A stretch of DNA of 64,000 nucleotides from an uncultured Lachnospiraceae bacterium (lineage in GTDB: Bacteria > Bacillota > Clostridia > Lachnospirales > Lachnospiraceae). The notes under the pieces were generated by a model. It saw nothing but the letters and a program-made list of their open reading frames with translations, made no database searches and had not been told where the DNA came from. This document shows positions 9,280 to 16,544 of the stretch, one piece after another (within the stretch, counting starts at the first letter, position 1; each line of letters begins with the position of its first letter). The position numbers and the translations under genes were made by a program. Location of the stretch: contig CASCWU010000002.1 in assembly GCA_949155905.1 (NCBI GenBank), positions 45,034-109,033 of the forward strand, in the 5' to 3' direction.

Positions 9280-10191
9280 TTATTCTGATTCCTGCTCTTC
9301 TCCAAAGTCAAAGTCAAAATACTGACTGTTATTTTTGACCGCGCCGCCTCCAGGTACATTTTCTATAAAGAAAATAGTGACTACACCAACCTCTTTCCCA
9401 CCTCTCTCAATACGTTTTACGGCACTGGTTTGAACACTGATGCCACGTCTGTCTGCATAACCTGCGCTGCAGGTAGGCACTTCCCATTCTTCCGGTTCCC
9501 GAAGATCCTGAACCGCATACCCTTCATAACTTCCCTCTTCCATTTTCTGTTCCAATTCTGATATCGGTATTCTTACCGGATCCAGTTCTTCCTCTATTCC
9601 CCATATAAAATCCTTGGCAGCCTCAAAATCTGGAAACAAAATCGACATCGTTCCTCTCAAAAACTGATTCTTGTAAAACATATAGGTAAAATTCCCGACT
9701 ACTTCCGGTTCCTCTTCCATCACCACCTCATAGAAGATCAGATTCGTCGTCGCTCCATTATCCGTTACCTTTATTTCCGGCTGCTGCTCTGTCAGAGCCA
9801 ACCGTTTCTCCATAATGTCATAGTCCGCGGTAATGGTAAAACCATCAAACGTAAAACCTTCTCCATCCTGAAAGGCTCCTCTAAAAAATTCCAGAGGCCT
9901 GCTGGAAAGCTCCGGATCTGGTGTGCCAGGATCTGGTTTTGGTGTGTCTGCTTCATTGTTGTTTGATGGATCTGCTTCTGTTTGAGAATCGTTTTCTTCT
10001 GGTTTCGTTTCTTCCAATTTGCTTTCTTCTTGCGTGTTTTTTTCTTGTGTATTCCCTTCCTGCTTATCCTCTCCCTGTGTATCCTCCACTTGTTCCTTTT
10101 CTTCCTTTGGAGCATCTTTTCCCTTCGTCCCACAGGCAGACAAGATAAATACAAGTACTAAAAAAAGAAGAAACCTTTTTTTCTTTTTCAT
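9280..10191 (-). CDS. Lipoprotein of a local paralogous family (mosaic copy)
   Basis: 303 residues. Signal peptide FLLFLVLVFILSAC ends in the lipobox LSAC. A Glu/Gln/Lys/Thr-rich linker of about 80 residues follows, then a 200-residue globular domain beginning PLEFFRGAFQDGEGFTFDGF and ending NNSQYFDFDF. The N-terminal half is nearly identical to the lipoprotein at 11459-12331, while the domain closely matches the one at 10608-11330, so this gene looks like a recombinant of the two. AGGAG precedes the ATG by about 8 nt. No known family recognised; a surface-exposed role is inferred from the lipobox. Confidence 0.8.
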   Translation of the reverse strand: MKKKKRFLLFLVLVFILSACGTKGKDAPKEEKEQVEDTQGEDKQEGNTQEKNTQEESKLEETKPEENDSQTEADPSNNNEADTPKPDPGTPDPELSSRPLEFFRGAFQDGEGFTFDGFTITADYDIMEKRLALTEQQPEIKVTDNGATTNLIFYEVVMEEEPEVVGNFTYMFYKNQFLRGTMSILFPDFEAAKDFIWGIEEELDPVRIPISELEQKMEEGSYEGYAVQDLREPEEWEVPTCSAGYADRRGISVQTSAVKRIERGGKEVGVVTIFFIENVPGGGAVKNNSQYFDFDFGEEQESE

Positions 10192-10270
10192 ATAGCCTTC
10201 TCCTTTCTCTATCCAATATCCACTCCAACTTCCAAAGGTTCTACAATCTTAGTGGTCATCGTTTTTGTTC

Positions 10271-10555
10271 CAATCAACCAGAGGATGGCCAGCGAGGCTC
10301 ACAGATTTCCTCTAAAACTTTTGCCTTTCCTTCTTCCTGTTCTAAATACATTGTATAAGTCTCGTTTACAAAATCGTCTTCTACAAAAGAACCTTTGCCT
10401 CTCTACTGTTAGTTCAGATGTTTCTGTTTTATTTGAGCTTTTTCGATTTTCCTTCTCTTTTCCATCCGTTTCGCTGAACCGTTCGATTACGAAACCACCC
10501 GCAAAAGACAACAGTATTGCTAGTATCAATACCAGTATAAAACTTTTTTCTTCAT
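10271..10555 (-). pseudogene. Wrecked copy of the membrane-anchored gene at 12421-13083
   Basis: Base-level similarity to the intact gene is high at both ends, but one A is missing from the poly-A run at codons 2-4, which shifts the frame. About 280 bp are missing after the ETSELTVE segment, and a further stretch is missing before the final AGHPLAD-like end. The same flanking sequence (TTGTAGAACCTTTGG) lies between this copy and the downstream lipoprotein as between the intact pair, showing that a two-gene unit was duplicated. The following lipoprotein gene stayed intact. Confidence 0.8.
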
Positions 10556-10607
10556 CATTCTTAACCTATCCGTGTATGAAACAAAATACATCATCCTATA
10601 TTTTGTT

Positions 10608-11330
10608 TTACTCTGACTCCTCTTCAAAATCAAATTCAAAATATTGACTGTTATTTTTCGCCGCCCCTCCTCCAGATACGTTTTCTATAAAGAAAATAGT
10701 GACTATCCCAACCTCTTTCCCACCTTCCTCAATACGTTTTACTGCGCTGGTTTGAATACTGATGCCACGTCTGTCTACATAACCAGCACTATATGCGTAA
10801 GGTTCCCATGATTCTGGTTCCCGAAGCTCGCTATAGGTATAGCCATCATAATTCTCTATCTGCTCCAATTCCTCGACTGGTATTTTTACTGTATCCAATC
10901 CTTCTCCTGTTTCTTTTACAAAGTCTTTTGCGGATTCATAATTAGGAAACAAAATCGACATACTCCCTCTTAGAAACTGTTCCTTATAAAACATATATAC
11001 CACATTTCCCACTACTTCCGGATCATCCATCGGCGATACCTTATAAAAGGTCAAAATCGTGGTGTTACCATTATCTACCAGCCTAATCTCTGGCTGCTGT
11101 TCGGTCAAAGCAAGCCGTTCTTCCATAATTTTATAATCTGCGGTAATCGTAAAGCCATCAAAAGTAAAACCATGTTCGTCATGAAAAGATCCTCTGAAAA
11201 ATTCCAGTGGTTTGGAGGAAAGTTCCGGATCCGGCTCGTTTGGAAGTTGCTTCTTATCCGCTTTCATTCCACAGGCTGAAAGAAATAATATCACTATCAT
11301 AAATAAACAAATATTATAGTTATATTTCAT
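10608..11330 (-). CDS. Lipoprotein of the local paralogous family, no linker
   Basis: 240 residues. Signal peptide ICLFMIVILFLSAC with lipobox LSAC, then almost directly the family domain (PLEFFRGSFHDEHGFTFDGF to NNSQYFEFDF). The acidic linker present in its two paralogues is absent. The domain includes SILFPNYESAKDFV and YVDRRGISIQTSAV blocks conserved across the family. Function unknown; probably attached to the outer face of the membrane. Confidence 0.8.
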   Translation of the reverse strand: MKYNYNICLFMIVILFLSACGMKADKKQLPNEPDPELSSKPLEFFRGSFHDEHGFTFDGFTITADYKIMEERLALTEQQPEIRLVDNGNTTILTFYKVSPMDDPEVVGNVVYMFYKEQFLRGSMSILFPNYESAKDFVKETGEGLDTVKIPVEELEQIENYDGYTYSELREPESWEPYAYSAGYVDRRGISIQTSAVKRIEEGGKEVGIVTIFFIENVSGGGAAKNNSQYFEFDFEEESE

Positions 11331-11403
11331 TTCTGTGATCCTCCCTCTCTTTCTTTTTATAAAAAAACTGCCCTTTTTGACTTTCCTTTATAGATTATGA
11401 TTT

Positions 11404-11460
11404 CTAAGAAGGCTTCTGCTCCTTTGGCTCCTCCACTTCAACGTCAACATACTGGCTGTT
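11404..11460 (-). pseudogene. Remnant 3' end of a lost lipoprotein paralogue
   Basis: Immediately after the stop of the lipoprotein ending at 11459, a shifted frame reads KNNSQYVDVEVEEPKEQKPS then stop at 11404. NNSQY followed by an acidic tail is the C-terminal signature of the other family members. The junction suggests deletion or gene conversion that replaced one paralogue's end by another's. Confidence 0.6.
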
Positions 11461-12331
11461 ATTTTTTCTCTTCAAATTTAAAATAAAGACTGTCATTATT
11501 TACCGTCCCGCAACGGCTCACATTTTCTGAAAAGAAGATAGACACCTGCCCTTTTCCTTCCTCTGTGATATGAGCGTCCATTTGAATTGCAATATTACGT
11601 TTATCCAAATACATAAAAAGGCAAGAGTTTTCTCCTTCCGTTTTAGAAAACTTCCCTTCCGGATCCTCTACACTTACAGACATTAGTTCCAGATCTTTTT
11701 CCTTTAAAAATGCTACCGCACTTTCATAATCCGGAAATTCAATCGTCATTCCTCCATTCATAAACTGTTTTTCAAAAAAATTATAACGAATGAGTGTCCC
11801 AACAGCTTCTGGATATCCGGGTATAGATATCTGATAAAAGTCTACTGTTTGAGTGAAGCCTTCCCATTTCCTGGACACTTCCTGCTCTACAAGCCGTGGA
11901 GCTACCTCTGTTTCTGTCAACTCCATCCGTTTTTCAAAGATCTCATAATCGGACATCAGGGTAAAACCGTCAAACGTAAACCCCTCTTCATCATGGAACG
12001 AGCCGCCGAAAAATTCCAGAGGTTTGCCGGAAAGCTCCAGATCTGGTGTGCCAGGATCGGGTTTTGGCGTATCTGCTTCGTTGTTGTTTGATGGATCGGG
12101 TTCTGTTTGAGAATCGTTTTCCTCCGGTTTCGTTTCTTCTTGTTTTTCCCCCTCCTGTTCCCCTTCTTCCTGCGTATTTTTTTCTTGTGTATCCCCTTCC
12201 TGCTTATCTTCTCCCCGCGTATTCTCCACCTGTTCCTTTTCTTCCTTTGGAGCGTCTTTTCCCTTCATCCCACAGGCAGACAAGATAAATACAAGTACTA
12301 AAAAAAGAATAAACCCTTTTTTCTTTTTCAT
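11459..12331 (-). CDS. Lipoprotein of the local paralogous family, divergent domain
   Basis: About 290 residues from ATG 12331 (AGGAG 8 nt upstream; the longer frame upstream has no site). Signal peptide FILFLVLVFILSAC, lipobox LSAC, then an acidic Glu/Gln/Lys linker like that of the 9280-10191 gene. The following domain keeps PLEFFGGSFHDEEGFTFDGF but then diverges (for example MYLDKRNIAIQMDAH and SIFFSENVSRCGTVNNDSLYF). It follows the membrane-anchored gene by about 90 bp and forms one unit with it. Function unknown. Confidence 0.8.
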   Translation of the reverse strand: MKKKKGFILFLVLVFILSACGMKGKDAPKEEKEQVENTRGEDKQEGDTQEKNTQEEGEQEGEKQEETKPEENDSQTEPDPSNNNEADTPKPDPGTPDLELSGKPLEFFGGSFHDEEGFTFDGFTLMSDYEIFEKRMELTETEVAPRLVEQEVSRKWEGFTQTVDFYQISIPGYPEAVGTLIRYNFFEKQFMNGGMTIEFPDYESAVAFLKEKDLELMSVSVEDPEGKFSKTEGENSCLFMYLDKRNIAIQMDAHITEEGKGQVSIFFSENVSRCGTVNNDSLYFKFEEKK

Positions 12332-12420
12332 ATAGACTTCTCCTTTCTCTATCCAATATCCATACAAAATCCACCCCAACTTCCAAAGGTTCTACAATCT
12401 TATTGGTCATCGTTTTTGTT

Positions 12421-13083
12421 TCAATCAGCCAGAGGATGACCAGCAAGACTCACATATTCCTTTGGAGTAAACATAAATTCTATTACATGAAAATAGACTT
12501 CATTGAACTCCTGTTTCATCCAAATAATCTGAATCTGATTTCCATCTTCATCCTCATAAGTACGATTTCCAGTATCATTTTGATACTCTTCTCCCCCCTT
12601 TGAATCTAATTTATTCAGCTTCTGCAAAGCCTCACAGGTTTCTTCTAAAACTTTTACTTTTCCTTCTTCCTTTTCTAAATACATCGTATAAGTCCCGTTT
12701 ACAAAATCGTCTTCTACAAAAAGAACCTTTACCTCTCCGCTGCCTTCCTGTCCCTTTAAGGTATCTCGAAACTCCACCAACCTTTGATTTTCCTCTCTAT
12801 AGTGGTTGGTCATCATATACGTTGTTGGTCTCTCCGCTTCCAGTCTGGCCTCAAATGTCCCCCACTTTACTCCATTCATTTCCCAAAAATCATATCCTGT
12901 CTGATCTTTTTTCACAAGGCTTGGACTCTCTGCTGTTAGTTTAGATGTTTCTGTTTTGTCTGTATTTTTTCGATTTTCTTTCTCTTTTCCATCCGTTTCG
13001 CTGAATCGTCCGATTACGAAACCACCTGCAAAAAACAGCAGGATTGCTATTATCAATACCAATATAAAACTTTTTTTCTTCAT
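12421..13083 (-). CDS. Small membrane-anchored protein of unknown function
   Basis: About 220 residues from ATG 13083 (AGGAGA 8 nt upstream). One N-terminal transmembrane segment (SFILVLIIAILLFFAGGFVIG) with the C-terminal 190 residues presumably outside; no lipobox. The C-terminal part has alternating acidic/basic beta-rich sequence, for example VKVLFVEDDFVNGTYTMYLE, that loosely recalls the lipoprotein domain pattern. It is first in a unit with the lipoprotein at 11459; a ruined copy of this gene precedes the second lipoprotein unit. No family recognised. Confidence 0.7.
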   Translation of the reverse strand: MKKKSFILVLIIAILLFFAGGFVIGRFSETDGKEKENRKNTDKTETSKLTAESPSLVKKDQTGYDFWEMNGVKWGTFEARLEAERPTTYMMTNHYREENQRLVEFRDTLKGQEGSGEVKVLFVEDDFVNGTYTMYLEKEEGKVKVLEETCEALQKLNKLDSKGGEEYQNDTGNRTYEDEDGNQIQIIWMKQEFNEVYFHVIEFMFTPKEYVSLAGHPLAD

Positions 13084-13163
13084 TTTAATTTCTCCTCTTC
13101 TCCTCATTAAAACCATTTTTTCTGTAAATCTATTCCCAATACTTCCTATCAAATTTACATAAT

Positions 13164-13205
13164 GCCTCCTATTGGATATAAAACACTTTTTACCTAATAG
13201 GAGGC
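13164..13205. repeat. Inverted repeat upstream of the lipoprotein cluster
   Basis: GCCTCCTATT at 13164-13173 is the exact reverse complement of AATAGGAGGC at 13196-13205, with a 22-nt spacer. No T-run follows on either strand, so a simple terminator is unlikely. It lies between the secreted protein's stop (13239) and the lipoprotein cluster start (13083), where an operator or an RNA hairpin in the leader is possible. Confidence 0.6.
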
Positions 13206-13238
13206 TCAACCTTGCTTATACTTTCTTACAAAATGCCA

Positions 13239-14081
13239 TTAACCATGAAATTTTAATGAGTACATTCCTGCCTTTTTCATATTTCCGCTCTTATCATAAT
13301 ACGTAAGCTGCATGTTAATTCCTCCATTATGATTTACACCATCCGTAAATCCCATTACAGATCCAGACGGAAATGTACTAAAATATGCAAAATACGTTTG
13401 ATTAGGACTTGCATATGCCTGATTAATTGTAGCACTACAGGAATAATTTTTATAAGTTGGTTTCAATAACACATCATCTGTAGTCAAGCAACTTGGATAA
13501 GAATATAAATTTCCAAAAAGGTCATAACTAATATATAAAATTGCATTCTTTCCTAAGTCTACATCTCCAGACGAGGTCTTTTTCCATGAACCGCTAACAC
13601 TTGCTGGCAAAACAAATCCCATATTACCATAAGGCAAATTTTGCTTATATGTACTATAAGTTGCTGTTGCAGAAAGTATCACGTCACTATTACCTTGAGA
13701 AAAAGGCGTAGATGCTCTTGTCACTTTTTTAGCTTCCCAATATTCAAACGAATTCACCAACTCATCTTCCTCTTCATCCATCACATACGGCACATAATAC
13801 GTTACTTCTGTAAATCCCTCCTCATCCACCGTCTCGCTCTTCACCGCTTCCGGCACCTGAGTAGAGCGTCCCATGGCATCTGTCTGATAGACCAGCTCTG
13901 TCTCTTCCTGCTTCAGTCCATATTCCTCCACGACCTCCTGCCAGATCTGTTCCACCGCAGACGTCTCTGGAGCTTCTTTTGCCTCTGCTGCCCTGGCCGG
14001 AATACTTCCTGCTGCACATACACAGGCAAACGCCAATGCCCCTGCCAATAACCTGCTGCCTGCCTTCTTTCAATTTTTCAT
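13239..14081 (-). pseudogene. Secreted protein with in-frame TGA at codon 4
   Basis: ATG 14081 has GGAG 9 nt upstream and begins M-K-N, then TGA at 14072-14070, then continues in the same frame as KKAGSRLLAGALAFACVCAAG...ARA, a textbook Sec signal peptide. The remaining 260 residues form a coherent secreted protein: an acidic propeptide-like region (residues 30-110), then a Tyr/Ser/Gly-rich beta domain ending MYSLKFHG. Without the stop this would be about 280 residues. TTG 14048 could start a shorter form but would lack the positively charged n-region and a clear site. Divergent from the small peptide gene, sharing an intergenic inverted repeat. No family recognised. Either a fresh nonsense mutation, a sequencing error, or readthrough. 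Confidence 0.7.
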
Positions 14082-14105
14082 GTTTAAAAGCTCCTTTCTT
14101 TTGTC

Positions 14106-14153
14106 GCGTCATATCCGACGCCTTGCTGTATCCGGCCAGTACCGATGCCGGAT
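14106..14153 (-). other. Two hairpins in the 5' leader of the secreted-protein gene
   Basis: Two perfect short stems lie in the approximately 120-nt leader: GCGTC/GACGC (14106-14121) and ATCCGGC/GCCGGAT (14130-14153). They precede the Shine-Dalgarno site by 10-60 nt. No known riboswitch consensus was matched by eye. Confidence 0.45.
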
Positions 14154-14209
14154 GCAATCTTTTGTTTCGTTTCAGTTGCACAAGAGAACCGGTTGTCTTG
14201 TTGCTATCC

Positions 14210-14254
14210 ATTATATACCACTTCTTCTTTCTTGACTATTACAGAACTGGCAAG
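14210..14254 (-). promoter_or_regulatory. Divergent promoter for the secreted-protein gene
   Basis: A consensus -10 TATAAT (14215-14210) lies exactly 18 bp downstream of the end of the left inverted-repeat arm (14254-14234, ending TAATAGTC). No recognisable -35 is present; the arm occupies its place. This is the layout of an activator-dependent promoter. Confidence 0.65.
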
Positions 14255-14293
14255 ATCAAAAATTTTTCATAACTTGCCAATTCTGTAATAGTC
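14234..14293. repeat. 21-bp inverted repeat between divergent genes (probable operator pair)
   Basis: Left arm 14234-14254 and right arm 14273-14293 are reverse complements with a single mismatch (CTTGCCAGTTCTG versus CTTGCCAATTCTG within the arm), separated by an 18-bp AT-rich spacer. Each arm ends 18 bp before the -10 of one divergent promoter. It could also fold as an RNA hairpin, but no T-run follows. Confidence 0.75.
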
Positions 14294-14317
14294 CTTTTCT
14301 ACAGGATGTAGTATAGT
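14273..14317 (+). promoter_or_regulatory. Divergent promoter for the small-peptide gene
   Basis: -10 TATAGT at 14312-14317, exactly 18 bp after the right inverted-repeat arm (ends 14293 with TAATAGTC), mirroring the opposite promoter. No -35 box. The peptide gene's AGGAGG is about 36 bp downstream. Confidence 0.6.
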
Positions 14318-14367
14318 AATCTCATATCTTACAGATGACACTTTATTATACAAGGAGGATTTGACTT

Positions 14368-14559
14368 ATAAACAGAAAACTGAAAAAATTCGTATCTCTT
14401 AGTATTTTCTTGGTATGGCTATTTCAGGCCGTCTTTTCTCCAATCAGCAACGGAGAAACCGTCCCGGATGGCACTCCGCCGCAAAGCGCTCCGGGTAACG
14501 GTATTCCTCCTATTGCCCGTTTTCCTGGCTGGGGAGACGGCGGAGATGATCGGAGTTAA
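14368..14559 (+). CDS. Small secreted peptide precursor with ATA start (candidate signal peptide/pheromone)
   Basis: 63 codons. AGGAGG at 14353-14358 lies 9 nt before ATA at 14368; an in-frame TGA just upstream (14362) excludes an earlier start, and no ATG, GTG or TTG is well placed. Read from ATA, the product begins (M)NRKLKKFVSLSIFLVWLFQ, a basic n-region and hydrophobic core typical of Sec export, then a Pro/Gly/Asp-rich tail (PDGTPPQSAPGNG, PPIARFPGWGDGGDDRS). It has its own activator-type promoter and ends overlapping the 3' end of the XRE/TPR-like regulator. By analogy with RNPP systems it may be a propeptide for a signalling peptide. ATA may be a genuine rare start or a mutated ATG. 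No homologue recognised. Confidence 0.65.
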   Translation: MNRKLKKFVSLSIFLVWLFQAVFSPISNGETVPDGTPPQSAPGNGIPPIARFPGWGDGGDDRS

Positions 14560-16544
14560 AGTTCCAACTCTACCCCGCAAATTTCCATACAATATTTTTT
14601 AAGATGTCCTTGCCCCTCTTCATCGCCTGACCATATTGCTGCTGCATAGGCCATACGAAACAGGGCAAGGCATCTTTCTTTTTGCTCTTCTCCCTTCTGG
14701 CCTATATAAAGCTCCGGATTCTCAAGCCTCTGCTGCTTCATATTCCAGGCAATGCCAAATAAGCACTCTGCCATCCTGACGCTGGTCTGCCGTTCCAGCA
14801 TAAGCCGAATACATTCCTTCCCCAGTTCATTGGATTCCTCATAATACCCGCAGTCCCCCAACACACTGACCAGAGCAACGATACACAACGTATACTGCTC
14901 AATGTCACGTACCAGCCCGCTTCCATCATACTCCAGGCACCTTTTCAGAAAGCGCAGCACCTGTAGGCTCTCCTCCAGCTTCCCCTGCCGTTTATAACAG
15001 GTCGCAAGCTGTTTTAAAATAACGCTTTCGTTCAGCGACAGCATCCCGGCAGGATGCTCTGCCAGCAGCTTTGTTTCTTCGGTCTTTATCGGCAAACCTG
15101 GCAAGGTCATCGCCAATGCCTTTTGCAGTCTGGAAATCCGCTCCTCCAGAGAAATTTTGCGCCGATCCTCGTTCGGTAAATTTTCCTGTATTGTTGCCTC
15201 TTCTATTTCCAGATATTGTCGATTTTGTGTAGTATCTGGCACACGTCCTGCCAACTCCTCCAACAGCACCCCTGCCTGCTCCCACCTTCTTTGGTTGATG
15301 GCACGCCCCAGAGAGCTTCGCAGCAGGTAATCCTTATGATTTGTTGTAATAATCTCATAATCATACCGCTCGCCGGACAGACCGACCTGCTGCAGCAATC
15401 TTCTCCTGTTCCTTCGCTGCGGTCTGACGGCTTTTTTCTCATAGCGCCAGATACTGGGATCTCCCGGAACGCCTGTCATACTTTCCTGAGATAGCTTCAA
15501 CAGCCTTCGACGGCTTTTTAACACCTCGTTCGCGCCATGATTATCATGATTTTCCTCATAGGGAAGCCAAAGCAATTCCGGCATTTTCACATACTTCCGG
15601 ATTTCCTGAAATCTTTTTCTTATCCTTTCCGGAGTCTTCTCCTGACTTCCCAAAGCCAGCAAAATATCCTGTTCCAGCTCTAAAAGCTCGTCTTGGCAAA
15701 ACAGCTTTTGCTCCTCCCCCAGCTCGCCACATGTCTCTTGGCACTTTTCCAGCGCCTTTTCTAAACGTCCGATCTCATAGAATTCTCTGGCTGCCTGACA
15801 GGCGGCATACGGGGACACATGAATTCGCTCCTGTCTGTCACGAATATGTACCTTTAAATATTCTAACAGCTCCAAATAAGATGTCGGACAAGAAACCGTT
15901 TCTTTTTCTGCTATTCCCAGACGCTTGCCTGACTCCAACAGCGCCAGAATCAAATAGATCTCGTTTCTTCTCAAAAGCAGCTCTGTCAACGGTACTGTTT
16001 CAAAGCGCGGCTGCGTCATATGAATGGTTTCTTTTATGAAATCATATAAGGACTCCCTTAGTCCATGTTCCAGATAATCCAGATTGATCTTCATCATCTG
16101 TAAAAACTGCCGTTCCAATGCGCTTTCCTTGGAAAGCCATTTTTTCCCATAGTGACGCTTTCTGTCCTCCTCATATGCCGTTATCGCCACTTTCGCCGGA
16201 TCCAGCTTTCCCTCCCGAAGCTGACGGGCAATATTCGTTCGTAACTGATACTCGTTTTCCTCTTCCTGATCCAAAATCCGTTCAAACATCTCTGCCGAAC
16301 ATCCCAGACGCTCCAACAGAGCATCCAGCAAAAGCTTTTCTGCTTCTCGTTCCCCGCTTTCAATCCGTGCCAGATGGGATTCACTGCACAATCCCTCTGC
16401 CAGCTTTGAGCGAGGGATATTCAAAGCTGTCCGCAATTTCCCGATATAAATCCCCATCCGGTCAGCCTCCCAGTCAGCCTCCCAGTCAGCCTCCCAGTCA
16501 GCCTCCCAGTCAGCCTCTTGTATAGACTTCTCTTCTTGTTTCAT
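14556..16544 (-). CDS. XRE-family regulator with TPR-like C-terminus (RNPP/PlcR-like)
   Basis: 662 residues; ATG 16544 has GGAG 8 nt upstream. Residues 8-28 are EADW repeats. Residues 30-95 form an XRE helix-turn-helix (GKLRTALNIPRSKLAEGL then SHLARIESGEREAE). A second HTH-like segment lies near 345-395 (RRRLLKLSQESMTG, WRYEKKAVRP). The rest is helical with TPR-like pairs in the last 150 residues (ATCYKRQGKLEESLQVLRFL, LFRMAYAAAIWSGDEEGQ), as in peptide-binding RNPP regulators, though those are usually 280-400 residues. Its 3' end overlaps the convergent peptide gene. Cytoplasmic, inferred to sense the re-imported peptide and act at the inverted repeat. Ligand and targets are inference. Confidence 0.75.
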   Translation of the reverse strand: MKQEEKSIQEADWEADWEADWEADWEADRMGIYIGKLRTALNIPRSKLAEGLCSESHLARIESGEREAEKLLLDALLERLGCSAEMFERILDQEEENEYQLRTNIARQLREGKLDPAKVAITAYEEDRKRHYGKKWLSKESALERQFLQMMKINLDYLEHGLRESLYDFIKETIHMTQPRFETVPLTELLLRRNEIYLILALLESGKRLGIAEKETVSCPTSYLELLEYLKVHIRDRQERIHVSPYAACQAAREFYEIGRLEKALEKCQETCGELGEEQKLFCQDELLELEQDILLALGSQEKTPERIRKRFQEIRKYVKMPELLWLPYEENHDNHGANEVLKSRRRLLKLSQESMTGVPGDPSIWRYEKKAVRPQRRNRRRLLQQVGLSGERYDYEIITTNHKDYLLRSSLGRAINQRRWEQAGVLLEELAGRVPDTTQNRQYLEIEEATIQENLPNEDRRKISLEERISRLQKALAMTLPGLPIKTEETKLLAEHPAGMLSLNESVILKQLATCYKRQGKLEESLQVLRFLKRCLEYDGSGLVRDIEQYTLCIVALVSVLGDCGYYEESNELGKECIRLMLERQTSVRMAECLFGIAWNMKQQRLENPELYIGQKGEEQKERCLALFRMAYAAAIWSGDEEGQGHLKKYCMEICGVELEL
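16461..16517 (-). repeat. 12-bp tandem repeat in the regulator's 5' coding end
   Basis: About 4.75 copies of GTCAGCCTCCCA (plus strand), encoding EADW repeats. Each copy on the coding strand contains GGGAGG, a Shine-Dalgarno-like sequence, and the last copy sits about 9 nt before an internal ATG (16457) that begins the HTH domain. Copy number change keeps frame. Confidence 0.9.

Noticed and set aside
9792..12301. Frames within the lipoprotein linkers (Lys/Gln/Arg-rich on minus, Phe/Leu-rich on plus)
   Set aside because: Low-complexity shadows of the acidic linkers in the true lipoprotein frames.
13822..14211. Minus-strand 129-residue frame beginning MDSNKTTGSL
   Set aside because: Overlaps the signal peptide and N-terminal coding region of the secreted protein in another frame and starts at the -10 box; most of it is a shadow.
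14234..14293. Inverted repeat as intrinsic terminator or insertion-sequence end
   Set aside because: No T-run on either strand, no transposase or target duplication; identical spacing to two -10 boxes fits an operator better.
16118..16525. Plus-strand frame ending in PPSQ repeats
   Set aside because: Antisense of the regulator and its 12-bp repeat; no start site.
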